Source: Dysgonomonas sp. 511
GTDB taxonomy: Bacteria > Bacteroidota > Bacteroidia > Bacteroidales > Dysgonomonadaceae
Assembly (NCBI RefSeq): GCF_010501105.1
Contig: NZ_QVMQ01000026.1
Location: 1 to 64,000, forward strand
Direction of reading: 5' to 3'
Length of the DNA stretch: 64,000 nt
Part shown: positions 29,593 to 37,030 of the stretch, in pieces
Layout: each line of letters opens with the position of its first letter
How positions within the stretch are numbered: position 1 is the stretch's first letter
Translations under genes and position numbers: made by a program
The notes under the pieces: generated by a model
Databases searched by the model: none
Told to the model about the DNA's origin: nothing
The model's input: only the letters and a program-made list of their open reading frames with translations

Positions 29593-30657
29593 ATGAAAAC
29601 GTGGAAAAGTAATTTCGAAGAATCTAAAAAACACTATATCGACTGGTGGAACCAAAAAGGCATTGTCCTCACCATGTGGGAGCACCTGTTTAAAGACGGC
29701 GCGCCTTATGCCGACATTCCCGAACCTGCTCCGGCGAAAGACTTAGACCAGTTTTGGTTCGACCCGGAATGGCGTTCCCGTTATCTGAACTATCAGATGT
29801 CGCGCAATTCATACAAAGCAGACATACTGCCTGTTGCCAACACCCAACTGGGCCCCGGTTCGCTGGGTGCTATCCTGGGCGCCGAACTCGAAGGACGGGA
29901 AGACACTATCTGGATACGCGAACAGCATAATTTTTCGGACGAGATAGTATTCGACGAAAGCAACAAATGGTGGCAACTGCACCTCGAATTACTTCGCAAA
30001 TGCAAAGAAAAAGCGCAAGGCAATTATCTGATTGGCTGCCCCGATTTGGTAGAGGGGCTTGATGTGCTTGCCAGCCTCAAAGGGTCTGACAATGCGCTGA
30101 TGGATATTATGATAGATCCGGACACTACCCTGCAACAATTACAGGCTGTAAACGATGCTTACTTTAAAGCATTCGACCAGATATACGATATAATCAACGA
30201 AGACGGCGAAATGGCTTTCTGCTATTTCTCCATCTGGGGGCCTGCAAAAGTATCTAAGTTGCAATGTGATATATCTATTATGATTTCGGAAGACGATTTC
30301 CGCACATTCGCCCTTCCTTTCCTTCGCGAGCAGACCGAAAAGATAGATTATACGCTCTACCACCTCGACGGCGTAGATGCCATGCGCCACGTAGATGCTT
30401 TGCTCGAACTCGAAAACCTCAACGCCATACAGTGGACACCGGGCGTAGGGCAACCGCAAGGCGGTGCTGCCTGTTGGTACGACCTGTATAAGAAGATACT
30501 GGCTGGCGGTAAGTCTATAATGGCAAACTGGGTGACTTTGGACGAACTGAAACCTCTGCTCGACAATGTGGGCAATCAGGGGTTGAATATACAAATGGAT
30601 TTTAAATCGGAACATGAAATAGACGAAGCCTTAAAAATAATAGAAGCATATAGATGA
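29593..30657 (+). CDS. UroD-fold methyltransferase without zinc site (MT1-like, methyl group donor side)
   Basis: This is a 354-residue cytosolic protein of the uroporphyrinogen decarboxylase superfamily, which includes the corrinoid methyltransferases MtaA, MtbA and CmuA. It lacks the UroD decarboxylase arginine pattern. At the place where MtaA-type enzymes have the zinc ligands HxC it has YHLDG, and the later Cys is also absent, so it should not bind a thiol through zinc. With the corrinoid protein and the zinc-bearing homolog downstream, it is best read as methyltransferase 1, moving a methyl group from a substrate to the corrinoid protein. An O-methylated RG-II sugar is the favoured substrate (inference). 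Its stop overlaps the next start (ATGA at 30654-30657), indicating translational coupling with the symporter. Confidence 0.72.
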   Translation: MKTWKSNFEESKKHYIDWWNQKGIVLTMWEHLFKDGAPYADIPEPAPAKDLDQFWFDPEWRSRYLNYQMSRNSYKADILPVANTQLGPGSLGAILGAELEGREDTIWIREQHNFSDEIVFDESNKWWQLHLELLRKCKEKAQGNYLIGCPDLVEGLDVLASLKGSDNALMDIMIDPDTTLQQLQAVNDAYFKAFDQIYDIINEDGEMAFCYFSIWGPAKVSKLQCDISIMISEDDFRTFALPFLREQTEKIDYTLYHLDGVDAMRHVDALLELENLNAIQWTPGVGQPQGGAACWYDLYKKILAGGKSIMANWVTLDELKPLLDNVGNQGLNIQMDFKSEHEIDEALKIIEAYR

Positions 30658-32213
30658 AAAACCTAATCGAACTAACAGGACTGGATATCGGGATAATTAT
30701 AGTATATATAGCTATTCTGGTGGGAGTGGCCATTTGGGCAAGCTTTGGCAAGAAGAATAAGGGTGGAAACCTGTTCCTTGCCAATAAGTCGCTGGGTTGG
30801 TTTGCTATCGGACTGACCATGTGGGGGACGAATGTAGGGCCTTCCATGCTGATAGCCAATGCCAGCAGCGGGTTCGAGGGCGGTATTGTCGCCGGCAATT
30901 TTTCGTGGTATGCATTTCCGTTTATCCTCTTGCTTGCATTTGTTTTTGCCCCGCGCTACCTCGGCGCAAGGGTGATGACATTGCCCGAATATATGGGAAA
31001 ACGTTTTGGCGACAAGACCCGCGAATACATAGCATGGTACACCATTGTCACCATATTGATTTCGTGGCTGGGACTGACACTTTTCTCCGGAGGGGTGTTT
31101 ATGGCACAAATCTTAGATATGTCGCTTTATTCGTGCATCATCATCCTCGTACTTGTTTCGGCGGCTTTTACAATGGCGGGCGGGCTGAAAACAATAGCCT
31201 ATACCAATGTTTTCCAGATGCTTCTGTTGATTGGGGTTTCGGCACTTCTGGCTGTAATGGCAGTTGATAAAATAGGTGGCATTGAAAAAGTAGTAGCAGA
31301 AACACCATCTAGTTATTGGAATCTTTTCCAACCGCTTAGCGACCCTAACTTCCCGTGGCTGGCTATCCTTATAGGCTATCCTATCATGGGTGTCTGGTTC
31401 TGGTGTACCGACCAATCGATGGTGCAGTCCGTTATCGGTGCAAAAAATCTTAAGCAGGGACAACTGGGTGCAAACTTCTGTGCGTGGCTCAAGCTTATAG
31501 ATATACCGCTGTTTATCCTGCCGGGAATATTATGTTTCATACTGCTCCCCAACCTTACCAATTCGACAGATGCGTACCTTCAACTGGTGAAAGAAGTATT
31601 TCCTCCGGGGCTGATAGGATTAGTGGTAGTGGTAATGGTAGCGGCTTTAATCAGCACCATCGGTTCTGCCCTCAACTCGCTGAGCACTGTTTTCACAATG
31701 GATATCTTTGTAAAGAATTATAAACCTAATTGTACAAACAAAGAAATAACCCGCATAGGGCGCATCGTAGTGCTTATTGGGGCTATCTTATCTGTCTTTC
31801 TGGCTATTGGAATCACCTTTATACAAGGGCTTAGCTTCTTCAACATCTTCCAGTCGGTATTGAGCTTTATTGCCCCGCCTATGGCTGTGGCATTCCTTAC
31901 TGCCGTGCTTTGGAAAAGGACTTCGGCAAAAGCGATAAACCTGCTGCTGACATACGGTACGGTATTTAGTATCGGCATCGGTATTTTGTATTATTGCGGA
32001 TTGATATTTCCGGGATTGCATTTCTTATACTTATCATTCTTTATATTTGTAATATTGGCCATCTTCGTATTCGCCTATTCGTTGTCGGACAAAAGCGAAT
32101 CGGCTTCTACCCTCTCCTATTCGCCTATCAGGATAAACAAAGGCGTAAAAGTGGCATGGGGTTTACTAGTAGTAGTAATGGTCGGCTTATATGTATTTTT
32201 TAACGGACATTGA
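30654..32213 (+). CDS. Sodium:solute symporter (SGLT-type SSS family)
   Basis: This is a 519-residue inner-membrane Na+/solute symporter. The first helix is complete (DIGIIIVYIAILVGVAIWA), followed by family segments FLANKSLGWFAIGLTMWGTNVG and TLPEYMGKRFG, and about 13-14 hydrophobic stretches in all. Compared with the first SSS gene it belongs to the sugar (SGLT-like) type rather than the sialate type. Its start overlaps the MT1 gene and it precedes the corrinoid protein by 23 bp. It therefore probably imports the compound the methyltransferases act on, such as a methylated monosaccharide or small saccharide (inference). Confidence 0.88.
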   Translation: MKNLIELTGLDIGIIIVYIAILVGVAIWASFGKKNKGGNLFLANKSLGWFAIGLTMWGTNVGPSMLIANASSGFEGGIVAGNFSWYAFPFILLLAFVFAPRYLGARVMTLPEYMGKRFGDKTREYIAWYTIVTILISWLGLTLFSGGVFMAQILDMSLYSCIIILVLVSAAFTMAGGLKTIAYTNVFQMLLLIGVSALLAVMAVDKIGGIEKVVAETPSSYWNLFQPLSDPNFPWLAILIGYPIMGVWFWCTDQSMVQSVIGAKNLKQGQLGANFCAWLKLIDIPLFILPGILCFILLPNLTNSTDAYLQLVKEVFPPGLIGLVVVVMVAALISTIGSALNSLSTVFTMDIFVKNYKPNCTNKEITRIGRIVVLIGAILSVFLAIGITFIQGLSFFNIFQSVLSFIAPPMAVAFLTAVLWKRTSAKAINLLLTYGTVFSIGIGILYYCGLIFPGLHFLYLSFFIFVILAIFVFAYSLSDKSESASTLSYSPIRINKGVKVAWGLLVVVMVGLYVFFNGH

Positions 32214-32236
32214 TTTTGAACATAATATAGATTTTT

Positions 32237-32905
32237 ATGGATACGACATTAGAAAAGCTTTTTGAGTGTGTAGAATTTGGAAAAATAAATCTGGCGGCAA
32301 ACTTCCCTCCTCAAATGAAAGGTATGCCTGGCGCAGACGAATATACTAAAGAAGCACTGGACAAAGGTATTTCACCAAACGATATAATGAACGAAGCCCT
32401 TATTCCTGCTATGAATAAGGTGGGGCAGAAATTTACAGAAAACAAGATATTCGTTCCTCAGATGCTACTATCGGCCAAAGCGATGAATGCGTCGATGGAA
32501 CATTTGAAGCCATTCTTCAAATCGGGAGAAGTAAAACGCAAAGGCACATTCATTCTGGGAACTGTTTTCGGCGACCTGCACGATATAGGCAAAAACCTTG
32601 TGGGCATGATGGTAGAAGGCGCAGGCTGGGAAGTGATAGACTTGGGGATAGATGTAAAAACAGAGAAATTTGTAGAAACACTTCAGCAACATCCTAATGC
32701 GATAGTCGGACTGTCGGCACTGCTCACCACCACCATGGTGAATATGGAACCGATAATAAAAGCGATAAAAGGAATCTCGCCCGAAACGAAAGTTATAGTA
32801 GGCGGTGCACCTCTATCGCAGGAGTTTGCAACCTCTATCGGTGCAGATGGTTATGGAAAAGACCCGCAGGGAAGTATCAATTGGTTAGAATCGGTAGTGG
32901 CATGA
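32237..32905 (+). CDS. Corrinoid (B12-binding) protein of a methyltransferase system
   Basis: This is a 222-residue cytosolic methyl carrier. Residues about 5-90 are the helical B12-binding cap (PNDIMNEALIPAMNKVGQKF; VPQMLLSAKAMNASM). Residues about 95-220 are the Rossmann-like cobalamin domain with the base-off motif GDLHDIGKNL (Asp113, His115, Gly118), then SALLTTTM and GGAPLS. This is the MtaC/MtbC/MtvC type, which carries methyl-Co(III) between two methyltransferases. There is no MetH-like homocysteine domain. It overlaps the next gene by 4 bp (ATGA), so equal synthesis of the two proteins is likely. Confidence 0.93.
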   Translation: MDTTLEKLFECVEFGKINLAANFPPQMKGMPGADEYTKEALDKGISPNDIMNEALIPAMNKVGQKFTENKIFVPQMLLSAKAMNASMEHLKPFFKSGEVKRKGTFILGTVFGDLHDIGKNLVGMMVEGAGWEVIDLGIDVKTEKFVETLQQHPNAIVGLSALLTTTMVNMEPIIKAIKGISPETKVIVGGAPLSQEFATSIGADGYGKDPQGSINWLESVVA

Positions 32906-33891
32906 AGTGGACAGATCAGATTTTAAATAGCCGGAAAAGATTGGCCATCCCTGTGATGACCCATCCGGGCATAGAGGCTATCGGGAGGACAGTAAAAGAG
33001 GCTGTTACCGATGGGCAGGTACATTACGAAGCCATCAAGTATTTATCCGATAAATACGACATTGCTGCCTGTACGGCAATCATGGACTTGACGGTAGAAG
33101 CCGAAGCGTTTGGTGCAACAGCTCATCTCACCGACGACGAAGTGCCGAGTATAACAGGTCGCTTGGTGTCCGACATGGAATCGGTAGAAGCTTTGGCTGT
33201 ACCGGGAATGGACGCTGGGCGTATCGCCGAATACCTGAAAGCAAACCGGCTGGCTGTAGAAAATATTAAGGATAAGCCCATTCTTTCGGGATGTATAGGG
33301 CCTTATTCGCTGGCAGGACGCTTGTATGATATGTCGGAAATAATGGTAGGTATCTACATAGAACCGGATACGATCAACCTGCTGTTGGAAAAGTGTACGC
33401 AGTTTATCATGGATTATTGCAAACACCTGAAAACAATAGGTACAGATGGTGTTATTATAGCCGAACCTGCTGCCGGGCTGCTTTCGAATGATGATTGCTT
33501 GGAATTTTCTACTAAATATGTAAAACAAATAGTGGATGCCGTACAAGATGATAATTTCACAGTGGTTCTGCACAATTGCGGGAATACAGGCCAATGTACC
33601 GATGCCATGATTGCCAGCGGTGCGAAAGCGTTGCATTTTGGCAATCAGATAGATATGACAGAGACGCTTAAAGTTTGCCCGCCGGATATAATCGTGATGG
33701 GTAACCTCGACCCTGTTTCGGTATTTAAGCAAGCCACGGCAGAAGAGGTGGCAGCTGCAACTACTAACCTGCTGGAACAAACAAAGCCCTACAAGAACTT
33801 TGTAATTTCTACGGGCTGCGATATCCCGCCCCATGTCCCGGTAGAGAATATCGAAGCGTTTTTTGCTGCCGTTGATAAATATAACAGTTGA
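32902..33891 (+). CDS. UroD-fold methylcobamide:thiol methyltransferase with intact zinc site (MT2-like)
   Basis: This is a 329-residue cytosolic protein of the MtaA/MtbA group. The zinc ligands can be placed: His224 and Cys226 in VVLHNCGN and Cys306 in ISTGCDIPP, a spacing close to that of characterised MtaA (HxC, then Cys about 77 residues later). These enzymes move the methyl group from the corrinoid protein to a thiol, coenzyme M in methanogens. Bacteroidetes are not known to use coenzyme M, so the acceptor may be homocysteine or another thiol (inference). The start at 32902 overlaps the corrinoid gene stop; an upstream ATG at 32881 would lie inside that gene. A reactivation gene follows 6 bp later. 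Confidence 0.85.
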   Translation: MKWTDQILNSRKRLAIPVMTHPGIEAIGRTVKEAVTDGQVHYEAIKYLSDKYDIAACTAIMDLTVEAEAFGATAHLTDDEVPSITGRLVSDMESVEALAVPGMDAGRIAEYLKANRLAVENIKDKPILSGCIGPYSLAGRLYDMSEIMVGIYIEPDTINLLLEKCTQFIMDYCKHLKTIGTDGVIIAEPAAGLLSNDDCLEFSTKYVKQIVDAVQDDNFTVVLHNCGNTGQCTDAMIASGAKALHFGNQIDMTETLKVCPPDIIVMGNLDPVSVFKQATAEEVAAATTNLLEQTKPYKNFVISTGCDIPPHVPVENIEAFFAAVDKYNS

Positions 33892-33897
33892 TATAAG

Positions 33898-34608
33898 ATG
33901 CCGAAGTCAGGATTTCAATCATATTCGTTTTCGTTCCGGGAGGTTGCACCTTCTAAGGATGATATATTGAATTTCATCCATGCAGAAGGCTCGGACGAAT
34001 CGCATCCTGTAAATATTATTACAACCGAACTTCTGGATCTGCTATCCCGTAGCGAAAACCAAATAAAAGGCGGTTATATAATTAAAGAAATAACTTCATT
34101 ACAGGTGAAAGAAGGGAAGCTTGGAATCGGTAATCATATACTCGATATAGGCGCACAAATAGCATCATATGTGCGCGAAGCATCCCATATCGCCTTATTC
34201 CTGTGTACGGCTGGCGATGTTTTTACGTCGCTGTCGAAATACTACAACGACAAGGGCGATTATCTGGAGGCATTTACTGCCGATGCTATCGGTTCGCTCA
34301 CCGTAGAAAATGCCATGGATAAGGTTCAGGAGCAGTTATCTTCCTCCTTACTCAATAGCGGTTTATCTATAAGCAATCGCTACAGCCCGGGCTATTGCAA
34401 CTGGATATTGGCTGGGCAACAAAGCTTATTCAACCTGATAGGGGAAAACCCTACAGGCATTACTTTGAGCGATTCGTCCCTGATGAATCCTATTAAATCG
34501 GTAAGCGGGATAATCGGTATCGGCAAAGAGATGAAGAAACGGGATTATGGTTGTAAAATATGTAATAACCATACTTGTATTTATAGAAAAATAATAAGTA
34601 ATCAATAG
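33898..34608 (+). CDS. MetH-activation-domain-like protein (corrinoid reactivation)
   Basis: This is a 236-residue cytosolic protein resembling the AdoMet-binding reactivation domain of cobalamin-dependent methionine synthase (IALFLCTAGDVFTSLSKYY; ADAIGSLTVENAMDKVQ; ISNRYSPGYCNW). It ends with a cysteine cluster, CKICNNHTC. Stand-alone homologs of this kind accompany corrinoid methyltransferases in anaerobes and are thought to return oxidised Co(II) to the active state by reductive methylation. Its presence completes a four-part system: methyltransferase 1, corrinoid protein, methyltransferase 2 and activator. It lacks the 2Fe-2S ferredoxin part of the RACo-type activators. Confidence 0.78.
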   Translation: MPKSGFQSYSFSFREVAPSKDDILNFIHAEGSDESHPVNIITTELLDLLSRSENQIKGGYIIKEITSLQVKEGKLGIGNHILDIGAQIASYVREASHIALFLCTAGDVFTSLSKYYNDKGDYLEAFTADAIGSLTVENAMDKVQEQLSSSLLNSGLSISNRYSPGYCNWILAGQQSLFNLIGENPTGITLSDSSLMNPIKSVSGIIGIGKEMKKRDYGCKICNNHTCIYRKIISNQ

Positions 34609-34611
34609 ACT

Positions 34612-34637
34612 TTAGTGTACTAGAGTTCTAGTTTACT
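34612..34637 (+). terminator. Weak hairpin after the methyltransferase operon
   Basis: TAGTGTACTAGA and TCTAGTTTACTA form an imperfect inverted repeat (two mismatches) just after the last gene of the group. The T-run is poor. It lies directly against MITE copy 2. Confidence 0.3.
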
Positions 34638-34639
34638 AA

Positions 34640-34833
34640 GAGTCTGTTTAAATTTTATAGCATATCTTTTTTATAGCTGTTTTTAGATGGATTTTATGTG
34701 TTTTGCTCGCTGGTTTAGCGGGCTAAACCGAGAGTAAAATGCGGAAAATACGCTAAAAAGAGCATAAAAAAGTTGCTAAGAACTATACTAAAGAACCTAT
34801 AAGAAATATTTTCGCTAAAATTTAAACAGGCTC
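34640..34833 (-). mobile_element. 194-bp MITE, copy 2 (reverse orientation)
   Basis: Same length and near-identical sequence as copy 1, inverted. Starts GAGTCTGTTTAAATTTTATA and ends with the complement of GAGCCTGTTTAAATTTTAGC, flanked by TAA at 34637-34639 and 34834-34836. It inserted between the methyltransferase operon and the GH141 gene, so 34855 onward may depend on a promoter within or after it; none is clear. Confidence 0.85.
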
Positions 34834-34854
34834 TAAAAAACATATATAATTTCC

Positions 34855-36693
34855 ATGAAATTAATAAGCATCGCAATTTTACTATTCCTTTCGCTATCGG
34901 CTTCTGCTGTCGATATCTATGTTTCGCCCAACGGCAACGACCGCAATCCGGGAACAAGAGCAGAGCCGAAAGCTTCGCTGCATGGAGCTATCAGGGAAGC
35001 CCGCGAATACCGCCGGTTATTGAAGGTTGGGAAAGACGAGCCTATACGCATACTTATGGGCAGAGGCGTATATAATCTATATGAACCTGTATTTATCCGT
35101 CCCGAAGATTCGGGTACAGAAACCAGCCCGACCATAGTAGAAGCCATCGGCAAAGAAAATGTAACCCTCAGCAGTGGAATACGAATTGAAGGATGGAAAA
35201 AACAAGGAAAATATTGGGTTGCAGATGTCCCGTCCTTCAATGGCAACAGGTTGATTTTTCGCCAACTCTGGATCAATGGAAAAAAAGCTGTAAGGGCTCG
35301 CAATGTTTCCGACTTCGAACAAATGGACAGGATAAGAAGCAACGACAAGATAAACGAAATACTCTGGATTCCTGCATCTGCGGTAAAAGGCCTGACCAGA
35401 TCCGAAAGCCTCGAACTGGTTATCCATCAGATGTGGGCTATTGCAAACCTGAGGGTAAAATCAATCACAGTACAAGGCGATTCGGCAGGAGTACGCTTCC
35501 ACAACCCCGAAGCCCGCATCCAGTTCGAACACCCGTGGCCGCAGCCGATGGTGAAAGAAGGATTCAACTCCGCATTCTACTTTACCAATGCTATCGAGCT
35601 GCTCGACGAGCCGGGAGAATGGCATCACGATACGAAGACCGGCAAGATATACTATATGCCCCGTGCTGGCGAAGATATGGCTAAGGCAGAAGCAATTGTC
35701 CCTACCTTAGAGTCTTTAATCGAGATAACAGGTACACCCGACCGCCCTGTAAAGCATTTCCAATTCCGTAATATCAATTTTGCCTATACCACATGGACAC
35801 GCCCTTCTACTATGGGGCATGTGCCTTTGCAGGCAGGCATGTACCTGCTCGACGGCTATAAATTAAGGCCTCCGGGCGTTCCGGGCAACTTCAACAAAGG
35901 CATAGAAAACCAGGGTTGGGTAGGTCGCCCGCCTGCGGCCGTTATGGTACAAAGCGCCCAACAGATAGAATTTGACCAATGTCGTTTCGAACATCTGGGC
36001 TCGTGTGGAATCGATTTTATCGACAGGGTACAACACGCAACGATAAACGGATCGCTATTCAGAGATATTGCCGGAAACGGTATGCAAATCGGGCGTTTTT
36101 CTGAGGCAGGCATGGAAACACACCTGCCATACGATCCTGCCGACCAACGCGAAATATGCTCGCATATCGCCGTTTCTAACAACTATATCACCGATGTCAC
36201 CAACGAAGACTGGGGATGTGTAGGCATAGCTGCAGGATTTGTGAAAGATATAAACATATCGCACAACGAAATCAGCGAGATCGCTTATACAGGCATCAGT
36301 CTGGGATGGGGATGGACAAAGACCGTAAACTGTATGCGCAACAATGTAGTGCATGCAAACTATATCCATCACTACGGAAAGCATATGTACGATGTGGCAG
36401 GCATATATACCTTGTCGGTACAGTCTAAATCGTCAATTACCGAAAACGTGGTCGATAGCATTTACAGCCCTTCGTACGTACACGATCCGCATCACTGGTT
36501 CTATCTGTACACCGACGAAGGAAGTTCGTTTATCACTGTGAAAGACAACTGGTGTCCGGAAGAAAAGTTCCTGCAAAATGCCAATGGACCGGGTAATACA
36601 TGGGAAAATAATGGCCCGATGGTTTCGGATTCTATTAAGCAAAATGCAGGGTTAAAGCCGGAGTATAAATGGCTGAAAAGTTTATCTATATAA
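34855..36693 (+). CDS. Secreted right-handed beta-helix glycosidase, GH141-like
   Basis: This is a 612-residue secreted enzyme (signal peptide 1-18, ending ASA). It begins with the DUF1565-like pattern DIYVSPNGNDRNPGT, then RILMGRGVYNL and a long beta-helix (HATINGSLFRDIAGNGMQIG; HIAVSNNYITDV; INISHNEISEIAYTGISLGWG). Length and layout match the GH141 family, which was described from the RG-II locus enzyme BT1002, reported as an alpha-L-fucosidase (memory). The fucose in RG-II chain A is the likely target. I cannot place the catalytic residues with certainty. It is preceded by a MITE and followed by a repeat-rich 337-bp gap. Confidence 0.68.
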   Translation: MKLISIAILLFLSLSASAVDIYVSPNGNDRNPGTRAEPKASLHGAIREAREYRRLLKVGKDEPIRILMGRGVYNLYEPVFIRPEDSGTETSPTIVEAIGKENVTLSSGIRIEGWKKQGKYWVADVPSFNGNRLIFRQLWINGKKAVRARNVSDFEQMDRIRSNDKINEILWIPASAVKGLTRSESLELVIHQMWAIANLRVKSITVQGDSAGVRFHNPEARIQFEHPWPQPMVKEGFNSAFYFTNAIELLDEPGEWHHDTKTGKIYYMPRAGEDMAKAEAIVPTLESLIEITGTPDRPVKHFQFRNINFAYTTWTRPSTMGHVPLQAGMYLLDGYKLRPPGVPGNFNKGIENQGWVGRPPAAVMVQSAQQIEFDQCRFEHLGSCGIDFIDRVQHATINGSLFRDIAGNGMQIGRFSEAGMETHLPYDPADQREICSHIAVSNNYITDVTNEDWGCVGIAAGFVKDINISHNEISEIAYTGISLGWGWTKTVNCMRNNVVHANYIHHYGKHMYDVAGIYTLSVQSKSSITENVVDSIYSPSYVHDPHHWFYLYTDEGSSFITVKDNWCPEEKFLQNANGPGNTWENNGPMVSDSIKQNAGLKPEYKWLKSLSI

Positions 36694-37030
36694 GCCCACT
36701 ACGCCTCCCCTAGCCCCTCCAAAGGGATGGGAATAGAGCGAAGCTAAAATGGGAGAAAAGTAACATAAAAAAAGAGTAAAAGGCGTTACATGTGTTACTT
36801 TTTAGGGAGATACGAGATACCAGTAGACAAGTTAACGAGTTGGTTTCTTATAAAATATGAACTTGTATCTCGTATCTTGTTTACTTGTATCTAAAGAAAA
36901 AGTAACAATAGAAAAACAGCAAAAATCCTGTTACTTATGTTACTTTTTAACTATATAATGTAAAGATAGGTTAAAACAATGCGAGGTTTAGTCAATATGA
37001 GCATTAAGACAAAATAAAATATACGATACA
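36694..37030. repeat. Repeat-rich intergenic region upstream of GH78
   Basis: This gap has no gene. It holds two inverted repeats of the AAAAGTAACA/TGTTACTTTTT type (36756-36803 and 36897-36948), and between them a hairpin with perfect 13-bp arms, AGATACGAGATAC (36808-36820) and GTATCTCGTATCT (36865-36877), belonging to the ACTTGTATCT-type repeats. A CCCCTCCAAAGGG motif lies near 36715. No good TAnnTTTG promoter is seen before the ATG at 37031. Confidence 0.6.

Noticed and set aside
32881-32901. Earlier ATG for the zinc methyltransferase
   Set aside because: It lies inside the corrinoid gene. The ATGA overlap at 32902 is the typical coupled start.
29593-33891. Haem biosynthesis uroporphyrinogen decarboxylases
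   Set aside because: Two diverged copies beside a corrinoid protein and activator, one with the MtaA zinc site. No other haem genes are near.
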